From positions 2,607,740 through 2,671,739 of the forward strand of contig NZ_CP014222.1 in the NCBI RefSeq assembly GCF_000969645.2: 64,000 nt of DNA, in the 5' to 3' direction. Below are positions 18,224 to 27,193 of the stretch, one piece after another. Numbering within the stretch: position 1 is the stretch's first letter; each line of letters starts with the position of its first letter. Made by a program: the position numbers and the translations under genes. The notes under the pieces were generated by a model. It did no database searches, was not told the DNA's origin, and was given only the letters and a program-made list of their open reading frames with translations. The stretch is from Janthinobacterium sp. B9-8. Lineage in GTDB: Bacteria; Pseudomonadota; Gammaproteobacteria; Burkholderiales; Chitinibacteraceae.

Positions 18224-18907
18224 TTACGCCGCACCCAAACGCCCGGCCAGCACCCGCTTCCCCAGCCATTGCACGGCGGTGCATAGCAGCAAATACACCA
18301 GTGCAATAAAGCCGAAAACTTCCAGCGGGTAGACTTGCTCGCGGCTGTTGACTTGGCTGGCAACGAAGGTAAATTCGGCCACGCCAACGATATAGGCCAG
18401 TGAGGTGTCTTTCACCAGCACCACCCACTGATTCACAAAAGATGGCTGCACAATACTTAGGGCTTGCGGCAGGATAACGAGGCGCAAGACTTGATAGCGA
18501 TTCAGGCCGCTGGCGTGAGCGGCTTCCCACTGGCCATCCGGCACGGCGCGTATGCCCGATTGCACGGTGTAGGCGAGATATGCGCCAGACACCAGCGACA
18601 GCGCGGCAATCACGGTGAGCACGCCGGGGATGTCGATGCCAAAGGCAATCGGCAGTAAGAAGTAGCACCAGAAAATCAGCAGCAAAACGGGGATAGCGCG
18701 CAACAGCTCGCAGACGGCCAGTAAAATTCGCCGCAGCCAGCCTTGGATGAGCGTGAGGCTGATGCCCCAGACCAGCCCTAAAATACTGGCGAGGATGGCG
18801 GCACTGGATGCCAAAATCAGGGTAAGAGCGATGCCGCCCAGTGGGCCGTTGGGCCAGGCGCCGACAAAAAAGAACAGCAGATTATTGCTAATCACAGCGG
18901 TATTCAT
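18224..18907 (-). CDS. Polar amino acid ABC transporter permease (second)
   Basis: A 227-residue inner-membrane permease of the HisMQ/GltJK family. The coupling-loop signature is EAAHASGLNRYQVLRLVILPQ with the usual EAA-G pattern, and the family opening PLGGIALTLILAS is present. The ATG at 18907 overlaps the preceding stop as ATGA and has a GGAG site 7 bp upstream, so it is preferred to the ATG at 18913. It pairs with the permease upstream to form the channel; substrate unknown. It is last in the operon, and no ATPase gene follows. Confidence 0.88.
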   Translation of the reverse strand: MNTAVISNNLLFFFVGAWPNGPLGGIALTLILASSAAILASILGLVWGISLTLIQGWLRRILLAVCELLRAIPVLLLIFWCYFLLPIAFGIDIPGVLTVIAALSLVSGAYLAYTVQSGIRAVPDGQWEAAHASGLNRYQVLRLVILPQALSIVQPSFVNQWVVLVKDTSLAYIVGVAEFTFVASQVNSREQVYPLEVFGFIALVYLLLCTAVQWLGKRVLAGRLGAA

Positions 18908-19638
18908 GCCCATCTCCGCAGGGGTTTTGCTACAGGGCCAGCTAAAGTGCGCTGCACCAGCACAATCAGCAGCACATAAAACACGCTGGCCACGGCAAAA
19001 GATTGGAATGTCAGCAGGGTTTGGGCGTCGATCTGGCGTGAGCGGTAGGAAAGCTCCATCACGCCAATGGCCATGGTGAGTGAAGTGTTTTTAATGGTGT
19101 TCAGCCATTGCCCCAACAGCGGCGGCCATGCGGTTTTAATCGCCTGCGGCCAAATCACCCAGCGCAAAACATCCAAGGGGCGCAGCCCCAAGGCCCGGCC
19201 CGCATTCCACTGGCCCTGGCCCACGGCATTCATGCCAGAGCGGATATCTTCGGCAATAAACGCCATAGCGTAGAGCGATAAGGCCACCCATGCGGCGATA
19301 AACTCAAACGATGGTAAGCCAAGAAAGAGATCCCCTGCCTGCCAGAGCACATGCGGGCTATTTAGCCAGAGCATCCAATCCTCGGGCAGCAAGGAACCCA
19401 CAGCAAAATACCAAAACAGCACTTGCACCAGCAGCGGAATATTACGGATCAAATGATGTGGCAGCGCCAAAACCCGGTTGCGTGATTGATGGCGGGCAAT
19501 ACCCAACAGCACGCCAGCAACAGTGCCCGCAAAAATCACGGCCACAGAAAGTAATAAAGTAATCAGCAAGCCTTGGCCCAGCGTCAGAATATGCGGCCAA
19601 TCCAGCCAGCCATTGCCCAGCCATGCGGGGGGATTCAT
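18904..19638 (-). CDS. Polar amino acid ABC transporter permease (first)
   Basis: A 244-residue HisMQ-family permease, longer than its partner as in GltJ. The coupling loop is AGRALGLRPLDVLRWVIWPQA, preceded by LSLYAMAFIAEDIRSGMNAV, the family's usual sequence. The start at 19638 (MNPPAWLGNGWLDW) has a GGAGTAAGGG ribosome site; the longer open frame to 19737 adds an unlikely hydrophobic extension. It overlaps the second permease by 4 bp and lies 229 bp downstream of the binding-protein gene. Confidence 0.88.
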   Translation of the reverse strand: MNPPAWLGNGWLDWPHILTLGQGLLITLLLSVAVIFAGTVAGVLLGIARHQSRNRVLALPHHLIRNIPLLVQVLFWYFAVGSLLPEDWMLWLNSPHVLWQAGDLFLGLPSFEFIAAWVALSLYAMAFIAEDIRSGMNAVGQGQWNAGRALGLRPLDVLRWVIWPQAIKTAWPPLLGQWLNTIKNTSLTMAIGVMELSYRSRQIDAQTLLTFQSFAVASVFYVLLIVLVQRTLAGPVAKPLRRWA

Positions 19639-19867
19639 TTCCCTTACTCCAATAAAAAAATGCGCAAGGGCGAACCCTTGTGCTAAAAAAGTCGATACTA
19701 GGAGAAAAACAATGTCTAAAGCGCAGGTAAAGCTCATTACGACACAGCCTGTTTCATCCGTAAATCACAAATACCTGTTTACTGCACCTTCAAAAAAACA
19801 TTTACAGCGACTTTGCAAATAACCACCTCATTTGCAACGCTCAGAGAGAGAGATCGCTTAAACCGGA

Positions 19868-20671
19868 TTAAACCTTGTCACCAATCTTAAAATCACGCGG
19901 TAAGGCTGCACGACTTTTCGGGCCGAACCAGTGATCATAAATCTTTTTTGCCTGACCTGATTTCTCTAGCTCCAGCAGGGCATCGTTTACCTCTTTGCTC
20001 AGGCGCTCTTCGCCACGCGGGATACCAATGGCCTGATATTCACGCGTCAAAGCAAAAGGGGAAATCTCGTATTTAGTTTTATCCGGCGCATTAGCCAACA
20101 GTGCCAGCAGCTTGGCGTCATCCTGGGTAATGGCTTGCACGTTGCCATTACGTAGTGCGGTGAAAGCTAATGGCGTATCGTCATAAGCCACTACCGGTGT
20201 GCTTGGGTATTTTTCGCGCAGCAGGGTTTCTTGGGTAGTGCCTTTATCTACACCAATACGCAGCTTGGCGATATCTGTCGGAGTTTTAAGCAGGCCTTTT
20301 CTGGCGATAAACTTTTGCCCGGTGGCAAAATAAGGGGTGCTGAATTCAACCTGCTTACGGCGCTCCTCCGTTACCGTAAAGTTAGCCGCGACCAAATCCA
20401 CTTTATTTGCGGTGAGTAAAGGAATGCGATTAGCCGGATTAGTCGCCAACAGCTCCAGCTTTACCCCGAGCTTTTTGGCGATCGCCTGTGCGATTTCCAC
20501 ATCAAAGCCCACCAGCTGGCGGCTGGTTTCGCTTACAAAACCAAAGGGTGGATTGCTGTCAAAAGCGGCCACACGCAATACACCCGCTTTTTTGATGTCA
20601 TCCAGCTTATCTGCCAAGGCAGGAGCCGCAATGGTTGTAAGGATCAAAGCTAGTAATAGAGAGCATTTCAT
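19868..20671 (-). CDS. Periplasmic amino acid-binding protein (SBP family 3)
   Basis: A 267-residue solute-binding protein with signal peptide MKCSLLLALILTTIAAPALA. Family-3 features are clear: GVLRVAAFDSNPPFGF, LVGFDVEIAQAIAKKLGVKL, the ligand loop ANFTVTEERRKQVEFSTPYF and IGVDKGTTQETLLREKYP. It captures a polar or charged amino acid for the two downstream permeases. A specific ligand cannot be read from sequence. It heads the minus-strand operon; the ATP-binding subunit is absent from the window. Confidence 0.9.
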   Translation of the reverse strand: MKCSLLLALILTTIAAPALADKLDDIKKAGVLRVAAFDSNPPFGFVSETSRQLVGFDVEIAQAIAKKLGVKLELLATNPANRIPLLTANKVDLVAANFTVTEERRKQVEFSTPYFATGQKFIARKGLLKTPTDIAKLRIGVDKGTTQETLLREKYPSTPVVAYDDTPLAFTALRNGNVQAITQDDAKLLALLANAPDKTKYEISPFALTREYQAIGIPRGEERLSKEVNDALLELEKSGQAKKIYDHWFGPKSRAALPRDFKIGDKV

Positions 20672-20886
20672 GATTTATTCTCTTATCAAGTTTTATTTAA
20701 AACTGAGGTGAACCTTAGCTTTAAGATTCAGAATTTGGTAATCAACCGCAATGAATGCATCATGCCTGACGTAGTAAATAATTAAAAAGAATTTAAAATT
20801 TGATTTATATAATTAAATAGAATATAAATCACAGAGATCTTTACGGACTAAAGAGATGTATGGCTTTAGCAGATCTTGCGTAAAAT

Positions 20887-20905
20887 GCGCTAAAAGCGCT
20901 TTTTT
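20887..20905 (+). terminator. Small hairpin with T-run in the 5' region of the 20961 gene
   Basis: GCGCT-AAA-AGCGC followed by six T residues, 56 bp upstream of the gene at 20961. It could end a transcript from further left or act as a leader attenuator. The stem is only 5 bp. Confidence 0.35.
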
Positions 20906-20960
20906 GATAAAGAATCATGAAAGTTTGAATCAATAGTTTGGGCATAAGGAGAATATCCAG

Positions 20961-21743
20961 ATGCGATTTTTATTAGCGATGCTGCTGGCTCTTACGGCAT
21001 GCACGCCAGCTGAGCAACCGATGCAGACTGATAACAGCCATGCTTCTGCTCCCCTTGTTTTGCCAAGCGAAGTAAAAAACATCCCGGCCGGAATCAGTAT
21101 TCAGGGCAAGCTACTGCGGGCATTACGCTGGCAGGACAAAAGTGGCGATAATATACTGCTGCTCAGCCAAGCTGAGGGTGATTTTCAACCCTCTGAAGAT
21201 GGATCTGATGATGTGCGTGATGCACATGTCTACGCAGCACATTATCAGCTGAATGCAAACAAACCACGGCGCCTGTGGTTGCTGCAGGATGGAGTGGAGC
21301 AGTGCATGTTTGATGTGGCGGCTGCGTTTGATCCAGCCGCCACCCGTGTGGCAGATTTGGATGGTGATGGTGTTATGGAAACCATGATTGCTTACAGCCA
21401 GACCTGTACCAGCGATGTCAGCCCGCATAGTTACAAGCTTATTTTGCATGCAGGCAAGGCTAAATACGGGCTGCGGGGTACAGACCGTTTCGGTGTAACC
21501 TGGCGGGATGCAGATACGGGGCAGCTGTCAGGTACTCCACTACTTGCTGATTGCAGCCGCAGCAGCCAGCAAGCTCTGCTTAACAGCAAGAAAACCGCTG
21601 GCTTTGACGAGCTGCCTTTGCCTGGCTGCTATGCCGATGAAAAAGATTTTGCCGGAGCACCCCCTGCATTTCTCCCCGCCATGCGCCAGCAGTGGCACAA
21701 GCTAATGCAACAACAGGATGCTGAATGGCGCAAAAACCTATAG
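20961..21743 (+). CDS. Lipoprotein, M949_RS01915-like
   Basis: A 260-residue protein with a short lipoprotein signal, MRFLLAMLLALTAC, and a good AAGGAG ribosome site. The mature part contains a calcium-loop-like stretch VADLDGDGVMETMIAY followed by SPHSYKLILHAGKAKYGLRG. It resembles the group annotated M949_RS01915 family surface polysaccharide biosynthesis protein; that name is a database label with no proven role. It is divergent from the ABC operon and stands alone. Confidence 0.7.
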   Translation: MRFLLAMLLALTACTPAEQPMQTDNSHASAPLVLPSEVKNIPAGISIQGKLLRALRWQDKSGDNILLLSQAEGDFQPSEDGSDDVRDAHVYAAHYQLNANKPRRLWLLQDGVEQCMFDVAAAFDPAATRVADLDGDGVMETMIAYSQTCTSDVSPHSYKLILHAGKAKYGLRGTDRFGVTWRDADTGQLSGTPLLADCSRSSQQALLNSKKTAGFDELPLPGCYADEKDFAGAPPAFLPAMRQQWHKLMQQQDAEWRKNL

Positions 21744-22100
21744 ATCATAAGCTAGGTTTTACAGCAGGAGCCAAGGCCAGTGGCAACAGTAGCGGTTTCA
21801 GATTAAATAAGCGGGGCATAGGTTTTCCTTGTTTAAGCAATGAGTGCATGTAAACAAAAACGACCTGCCGTTTTAAATCAACACAAAGAATATTGATCGA
21901 TACTTTAATACCTATTAGATTTATAAAAGACGCAGCAGCGCATCAAAAAGAGACAAAGTGCTTATCCTTTAAATCATTAAGGAACACAAAAAACGCTCAA
22001 TTAATGAGCAGGATTGTGCTCAATTGCCAAACAAACACTGTGACCTATACTGCTAATTACTTTTTAAAGCTCTTCAAATGTCTGACATATGGAGTTAGAA
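21744..22100. other. Intergenic stretch without recognisable features
   Basis: 357 bp, AT-rich in its second half. Apart from the ribosome site of the following gene (GGAG at 22091-22094) nothing could be recognised. Confidence 0.45.
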
Positions 22101-22721
22101 ATGCCATTTGACATCAATACCCCCATAAACCAAGGAAATGGCCCCTTATGCGGTGCTGCATGCGCTGTTTTTGTCTCACACTGGCTGGCAGATCAAGATC
22201 TAACTATTCCTGTAGACCCCGCCGTCCTGCTTGGGGGAACAGTCGTAGATGAAATCCGCTTAGCAATGAATGCCACAAGCACTTGCTCTTGTACTGATAA
22301 TCTTGGCAGCACACCTGCCAACATCGCTTCTTATCTCAAGCGGCTTCATCCCAATGCGCGGATTTATGCTCCTACGGAAATGCTAAGTAACTGGTCAACC
22401 CGTCCCTGGTACCCTGCTTTGCGCTTAGGCTTACAGACAAGCTGCAACCTAAATTGGTCTTGCGGTTGCTCTTGTGCCCTTCCGGGCGGGGCTTTGGGCG
22501 TTGACTTTCTAACCATCAGCATGATCAGTAAAGCCCTCGCCTGCCCATTTTTTTCCAGCGCTTATTACGAAGGGCATTTTATCGTGCATACCGGCATTGA
22601 CCGGATCATGGACCCTAACGGACAAATCCTTATCGGCGCCAATAAAGACCAGTACCTCTCTGGCGGCTACTTCAGCCGAGGCTGGGCATCAGTCGGGCTA
22701 GACTTGCATATCTACCGGTAG
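22101..22721 (+). CDS. Papain-like (C39-type) cysteine peptidase-like protein
   Basis: A 206-residue protein without a signal peptide. The N-terminus NQGNGPLCGAACAVFVSHWL has the Q-x5-C-G-A-A arrangement of C39-like papain-fold peptidases, with Cys17 as candidate nucleophile and Gln11 for the oxyanion hole. A candidate His-Asp pair follows in EGHFIVHTGIDRIMDPNGQI. Several further cysteines (TCSCTDN, CNLNWSCGCSC) are unusual for an intracellular enzyme. The start at 22101 has GGAG 6 bp upstream. It lies just outside the island's left end and has no partner gene; it could be a secreted effector or a plain peptidase. The function is inferred from motifs only. Confidence 0.6.
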   Translation: MPFDINTPINQGNGPLCGAACAVFVSHWLADQDLTIPVDPAVLLGGTVVDEIRLAMNATSTCSCTDNLGSTPANIASYLKRLHPNARIYAPTEMLSNWSTRPWYPALRLGLQTSCNLNWSCGCSCALPGGALGVDFLTISMISKALACPFFSSAYYEGHFIVHTGIDRIMDPNGQILIGANKDQYLSGGYFSRGWASVGLDLHIYR

Positions 22722-23523
22722 CACAGCCGATCCCAAATGCAAACAGGCCATCCAAAACATTACTTTCTGACAATATATATTTGTAAGAAACAAACAAATA
22801 GCGACAGATAAGAGAAAAAATTTAAAAGGAAAAAAGAAGAAATTTGTTTAGAGGTAAAACAAGACAGAAAAATACTAGAACAAGAAAATACAGAGGGCAT
22901 GTAAGCATAAACCACTTTTTCTGATGGTTTAAACTCATCCTAATCGCGGTAAGCCTTGATTTAATTGATATGAGATTGGTGCGCCCAGTAGGAATCGAAC
23001 CTACGACCTTCAGCTTCGGAATAACCATTTCTATACACCCTAACACCTTGATTTTTATTGGATATATTTTAACATGTGAGCACCTAAAAACCACCTAATA
23101 AAACACTCAAAAACATCAAGCCGCATCACCTGAACACTAAACCCCTAGAATTTTTATACCGAAAATTTCCGTAAGGGGACTTAACTAAACACCAGCGCCC
23201 ACAATCCCCCATGCCGCCCCTGCTGTTTCTTTAATAGAGAAAACCTCCTCAAACATTCAGCAATGACAAGGAAGCGCTCTCAATAGCCCAAGGCATAGAC
23301 CACAGCAGCACATAGGCGTAGACGAAAGCAAGTTTTCTGGCGTGTACCTTGATGCACCACACCGTCCCGCGTCATGAATCAACACCGCCTCACCCGTATT
23401 GAAAACGACCAGATACGATACAGCTTAAAAGTGCATCACAAAGCGTATTGTAAATCCTTACTTTTAGTTTCAATACAGATGATTGATAATACACCCATTC
23501 CAATACACCAATACAGCCCTCTT
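22722..23523. other. Left boundary region of the island
   Basis: About 800 bp without a convincing gene. It holds chromosomal non-coding DNA to 22973, the left attachment repeat at 22974-23021, and about 500 bp of island DNA before the serine recombinase. Two direct CACCTAA repeats 12 bp apart (23081-23087 and 23092-23098) lie here and could be integrase arm sites. Confidence 0.5.
22974..23021 (-). repeat. attL: 48-bp duplicate of the tRNA-Arg 3' end
   Basis: Identical over 48 bases to 32253-32300. It contains the T-arm, the 3' half of the anticodon arm and the acceptor end with CCA, but not the 5' half, so it is a tRNA fragment and not a gene. Confidence 0.92.
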
Positions 23524-24102
23524 ATGACCCGCTTCTTCTCTTACTCCCGCGTATCCACTGAAGAACAAACCACAGACAACCAATTACTAGAGATAGAGGC
23601 CGCAGGCTTCACCGTAGAGGCACATAGGGCCATCGTGGAGTGCATCAGCGGCAAGACAAGCGCAATGAGCCGCCCTATGTTCACCATGCTATTAAACAAG
23701 CTAGAAACAGGCGACACCTTGATAGTGACCAAGCTAGATAGATTAGGGCGTGACACTGTGGACGTGCTGGCAACTGTAGCGACGCTGGAAGCTTCAGGCG
23801 TTAGGGTCTATTGCTTGGCTTTGGGTGGCATGGATTTAACCAGCCCAGCCGGTAAGATGACCATGACCGTATTAGCCGCTGTAGCTCAGTTTGAGCGTGA
23901 TTTACTGATAGAGCGGACACACGCAGGGCTTGAACGTGCCAAAGCAGCAGGCGTAAAGCTAGGGCGCAAGGTTGCCTATACGCAAGAGCAGGCAGACGCA
24001 GTGAAGAAGGACATACAAGAGAACAAGCTTTCTATCAGGGAAGCAGCAAGGGTGCATGGAGTGACGGCAAGTGCAGTGCAGAGAATGCTAGCTTCTAAGT
24101 AG
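23524..24102 (+). CDS. Serine recombinase / resolvase-invertase
   Basis: A 192-residue small serine recombinase. The catalytic serine is in YSRVSTEEQTTDNQ, and the conserved GDTLIVTKLDRLGRDTVDVL and TSPAGKMTMTVLAAVAQFER follow. The C-terminus has a helix-turn-helix (LSIREAARVHGVTASAVQRM) as in Tn3-type resolvases and Hin-type invertases. The frame is open from 23374, but MTRFFSYSRVST at 23524 is the family N-terminus. In the island it may resolve multimers, invert a segment, or be left over from another element; no res site was identified. Confidence 0.9.
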   Translation: MTRFFSYSRVSTEEQTTDNQLLEIEAAGFTVEAHRAIVECISGKTSAMSRPMFTMLLNKLETGDTLIVTKLDRLGRDTVDVLATVATLEASGVRVYCLALGGMDLTSPAGKMTMTVLAAVAQFERDLLIERTHAGLERAKAAGVKLGRKVAYTQEQADAVKKDIQENKLSIREAARVHGVTASAVQRMLASK

Positions 24103-24628
24103 TGGCGTAATGGGTATGCTTAGGTGTGCTCAGTTTTGGGCATACCCATAGAGGTGACTCCAAACTTGGATGCGTGCACCTAGAATAAGAATATGCATCC
24201 ATTATTGCCTATCTGTAAATTACCCCTCGACCATATATGCTTGATATGTAAACACCACGCCACAATTCAATTAAACACACAATACGCCAATGGTATTTAA
24301 ATAAATTTGTTATTTTTACAGATTAATTACCAGTAAATCGCCTTATTTCCAAACAAGGGATTATCGCGACTCCTCCACAAGTCCCCACAACATTAACGCT
24401 ACAGCCGCCGCATCAGCACCGCATATAGAAACGATTCAATACATCATATATTTTCAATATGAGATACAGAATCCCTATAAATAATCCCTCGCCACATTCC
24501 ACAAATAGTAAGTTACATCCAAACAAGAGACAATTGCATAAAATTAGGCACATTGCTAAGCTGTGTTTTCAAGTAAATTCTTATATGCCTTGTCTATCCA
24601 AACCTAATGCAATGGAGGAAAAATACTA
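24103..24628. other. AT-rich island DNA without genes
   Basis: 526 bp with no open frame of note. It ends with the ribosome site GGAGG at 24613-24617 for the next gene. Confidence 0.45.
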
Positions 24629-24985
24629 ATGTCTAATCCCTTTGGAAACCCTTTAAGTTTGCCTCACGGTCGACCAAAGAAACACCCAATGTACCGCCGC
24701 ACCAGCAAGGGGCAACAATTTTACACAGAGCCAGAATTAGATTCATTAAGAGTAGCCGCAAAATTAAGTAAAGTATCCACCGCACGATTTATTCGTGAAG
24801 CGGCATTATGTGCAGCGGAACAAATCGCAGAAGCCGCACGAATAGGTGGCCGTATAGTCAGAGCCATTCCTGAATCACTAAAGAAACAAAAAAAGCGCAG
24901 GTATGATTTACAAGACAAACCGCAATGGCAAGACGACGCAGCGGCTTGGAGACAAGCAAGAGAAGCACAAGGCAAGCCCGTTTAG
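24629..24985 (+). CDS. MobC-like / ribbon-helix-helix protein
   Basis: A 118-residue basic protein with a strong ribosome site. The central part FYTEPELDSLRVAAKLSKVS then TARFIREAALCAAEQI looks like the MobC/relaxosome ribbon-helix-helix pattern (a strand, then 'ELDSLRVAAKLSKVSTARFIREAAL'-type helices). The ends are Pro/Lys-rich and likely bind DNA. MobC proteins help a relaxase nick oriT, yet no relaxase is present, so the element may be mobilised in trans or the protein may be a simple regulator. Family call is by motif only. Confidence 0.5.
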   Translation: MSNPFGNPLSLPHGRPKKHPMYRRTSKGQQFYTEPELDSLRVAAKLSKVSTARFIREAALCAAEQIAEAARIGGRIVRAIPESLKKQKKRRYDLQDKPQWQDDAAAWRQAREAQGKPV

Positions 24986-25670
24986 TGACTCATAAACTAC
25001 ATCTAAGCGGCTATTGATAAGTTACGCACAAGCCCACAAGACAGACGTAAAAACATTACAGCAAGCCATTAAACTACCCGCGTACATGATTGTATTATTA
25101 ATTCATCAATACAAATTTACGCTTGAATATAAACACGTAAAGAGACGCTAACGCTCAATAGACCCTAACCTATTATTTATAATGAATTAGTCGTACTACA
25201 TATATGCAAGTTAGATATCACCACCAAGGTAATCACTTTCACTACACTTCAAGCTAATCTTACCAAGGGTCTAATTAGTTACGTAGTAACGATGTGCTTG
25301 AGCGTTACATTAATGCACCTCTATTATTTTATTATTAATAAATAATCCTTATTAGTTCTCTCTCTTTAAGTATTGCTTAAAGTAACGTAGTCAATACGCA
25401 GTACAGTGACACTTTAAGTTAACACACAGCCAAGGGTCTAACTAGGAAGCTTCCGTTTTATATTTAAAAACAATAACAAGGGCAGAAGAATATTAATAAT
25501 GACAATCATCCTTCTCGCCACGCTTAGCGCCCACACTCAAGCAATAACTTACAATAAAAGAAAGACACAAACGTCCTCTCTATATATTTGTGCAAGTCAA
25601 TAACCACGGGGCCTACAGAGGATAAATTGGCCTTTCGATAAACTTACAAAAATAGGACGTAACTCATTAC
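24986..25670. other. AT-rich non-coding island region with short repeats
   Basis: 685 bp without a plausible gene. A 16-base direct repeat (CCAAGGGTCTAATTAG at 25263, CCAAGGGTCTAACTAG at 25430) is present, plus the inverted core AGACCCT near 25160 and a palindrome GTTAC-GTA-GTAAC at 25278-25290. An origin of replication or transfer is possible but unproven. Confidence 0.4.
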
Positions 25671-26042
25671 ATGCCAAGCTCTTCCGCCACATTCACCAGA
25701 ATGACCCAACTCGAAGCACGAATTTACCAACTTATAAAAAAGAAGCCATTTGAAGCCCACCCCAAACACACGCTAACAACTAAAACAGATGCAGCGCTAC
25801 GGACTGTTACACGGGCTTTATCCACACTAATAGCCATCGGGGCAATCAGCCGCGCAAAGTTCATCAGAGGAGCTTACGTATTCAATCCACGAGGCATTGG
25901 AGTAAAAACAAAGGCTATGCTTAAGCAGCGATTAAAACAGGCAGAGTACAACTATGCCGCTGCAAGCAACAAAATCGCCCCAGCACCCCACACAGAACAC
26001 CTCGCAGATGATACGAAAGTCTTGCGCTCAGAATTCACATAA
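25671..26042 (+). CDS. Small winged-helix-like protein
   Basis: A 123-residue protein. Residues 11-75 read like a winged helix: MTQLEARIYQLIKKKPF as first helix, TKTDAALRTVTRALSTLIAI as helix-turn-helix, and SRAKFIRGAYVFNPRGIG as wing. The rest is a basic helix and an unstructured tail. It resembles plasmid-type replication or regulatory proteins in shape only; I do not recognise the family. An alternative ATG is at 25701. It lies in the island after a non-coding region with repeats that it might recognise. Confidence 0.5.
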   Translation: MPSSSATFTRMTQLEARIYQLIKKKPFEAHPKHTLTTKTDAALRTVTRALSTLIAIGAISRAKFIRGAYVFNPRGIGVKTKAMLKQRLKQAEYNYAAASNKIAPAPHTEHLADDTKVLRSEFT

Positions 26043-26090
26043 GTAGAAACTATCGCCGCAGGGGCTAACTCGGTACAGCAGGAAGCAATC

Positions 26091-26396
26091 ATGATTACCC
26101 TATCCCTACACACCTTCGCTACTCTTGAAATATCCCGCCGTCACTTTTACTTCCAACTATGCCACCTAGATGTACTTATTGAGAAAGCGTATATGTGCAC
26201 CCCCTCCTTACGTAAAATGCCTCAAGATGACATTACGTCTTTAGACCTCGCTTACGGTCTTTTGTTTGATGGCCTAGGTTTAAGCGTGACTTTAGAAGTG
26301 ACTAAGCCTATAGCGCCAAATGATGCAAAGAGCCGTAAAGCAATTGCAGAAAGCAAAGAGATTAAGCGCTGGGAAAGACAGTATTACTACGGCTAA
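26091..26396 (+). CDS. Unidentified small island protein
   Basis: A 101-residue protein with a good ribosome site (AGGAAG, 6 bp before the ATG). No signal peptide or membrane segment. I do not recognise it: the N-terminus is rich in His and aromatic residues (TLEISRRHFYFQLCHLD) and the C-terminus is charged (KSRKAIAESKEIKRWERQ). It follows the winged-helix-like gene by 48 bp and is closed by a terminator, so the two probably form an operon. Confidence 0.55.
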   Translation: MITLSLHTFATLEISRRHFYFQLCHLDVLIEKAYMCTPSLRKMPQDDITSLDLAYGLLFDGLGLSVTLEVTKPIAPNDAKSRKAIAESKEIKRWERQYYYG

Positions 26397-26459
26397 GGCG
26401 CTGTAGGTACACCACCTACCGGCTAGAGCTAACAATTAAGCAATCAGATAACTAAATGA

Positions 26460-26494
26460 GAGGCACAGAGGCTATTACGTCCTGTGCCTCTTTT
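26460..26494 (+). terminator. Rho-independent terminator
   Basis: GAGGCACAG / CTGTGCCTC with a 13-base loop and TTTT. It closes the 25671-26396 pair and separates it from the PAAR operon. Confidence 0.8.
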
Positions 26495-26653
26495 GCATTA
26501 GAGAATGGGTCTATTACGCAACCACACGCCCTAGTCTTGATGTGCATTAATTACGCCTATGCTTCTACCCAATACACCATACCTCTTATTGTTAAACTAG
26601 TAAGCGAGGCTTAAGATTGCCGTACTAATCTTGATTTCCCATAGGCAGTAGGC

Positions 26654-27193
26654 ATGAAAAGAGTAATACGCATAGGCGACCAAACCAGCCACGGCGGTGT
26701 AGTAGTAAGTGGAGCCGCGCATAGTAACTTCTTTGGCAAAGCCGTTGCACGCGTTGGGGATATGGTTAGCTGTCCAATTCAAGGACACGGCTCTTGCCCA
26801 ATTATTGAGGGCGACCCTTCGTGGAAGGTTGACGACAAGCCCGTTGCATTAGAGGGCCATAAGACGGCATGTGGAGCTGTTCTAATCTCATCCATGCCAG
26901 AGGTAGGGCGTTCGTACGAAGGCAGCGGCGCGGCGTCTTCAGATGCAGCTAGTAACGCAGGGAAAGCTATTGCAGCAGCAGCGGCTATAGCGGCGGCAAC
27001 TCAATCCCCCGAAGATGAACTAGAGTATTACTTCATGGCAGTAAGTGAAGATGGCACACCATTAAATCTCGCATACCGCATAGATTCAGGTAAAGAAAAA
27101 CTACACCAAGGGCTACTCAATGCCGACGGCGTTACTTCTGCATTTCCGATGAAATCAAAAGGTGATGCTACTTTCTGGATACCTCAAGCATGA
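26654..27193 (+). CDS. PAAR-domain protein (T6SS spike tip)
   Basis: A 179-residue protein. Residues 1-85 form a PAAR domain: VIRIGDQTSHGGVVVSGAAH, GKAVARVGDMVSCPIQGHGS, PIIEGDPSWKVDDKPVALEG then HKTACGAVLISSMPEVG, with the His/Cys residues that bind zinc at the cone tip. An Ala/Ser-rich linker (about 90-115) leads to a small beta domain (EYYFMAVSEDGTPLNLAYRI ... GVTSAFPMKSKGDATFWI) that probably links to an effector. PAAR proteins cap VgrG and are shot out by type VI secretion. It starts a six-gene overlapping operon, overlapping the hydrolase by ATGA. No other T6SS gene is in the window. Confidence 0.9.
   Translation: MKRVIRIGDQTSHGGVVVSGAAHSNFFGKAVARVGDMVSCPIQGHGSCPIIEGDPSWKVDDKPVALEGHKTACGAVLISSMPEVGRSYEGSGAASSDAASNAGKAIAAAAAIAAATQSPEDELEYYFMAVSEDGTPLNLAYRIDSGKEKLHQGLLNADGVTSAFPMKSKGDATFWIPQA

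Noticed and set aside
19723..19820. Short plus-strand frame between the ABC binding-protein and permease genes
   Set aside because: It lies opposite a minus-strand operon gap, without a ribosome site or recognisable sequence.
22822..23094. 90-codon minus-strand open frame across the left attachment repeat
   Set aside because: It runs through the tRNA fragment and has no family resemblance; it is an accident of the repeat.
25160..25446. CRISPR-like array
   Set aside because: Only two direct copies of a 16-base repeat, unequally spaced; no regular spacers.
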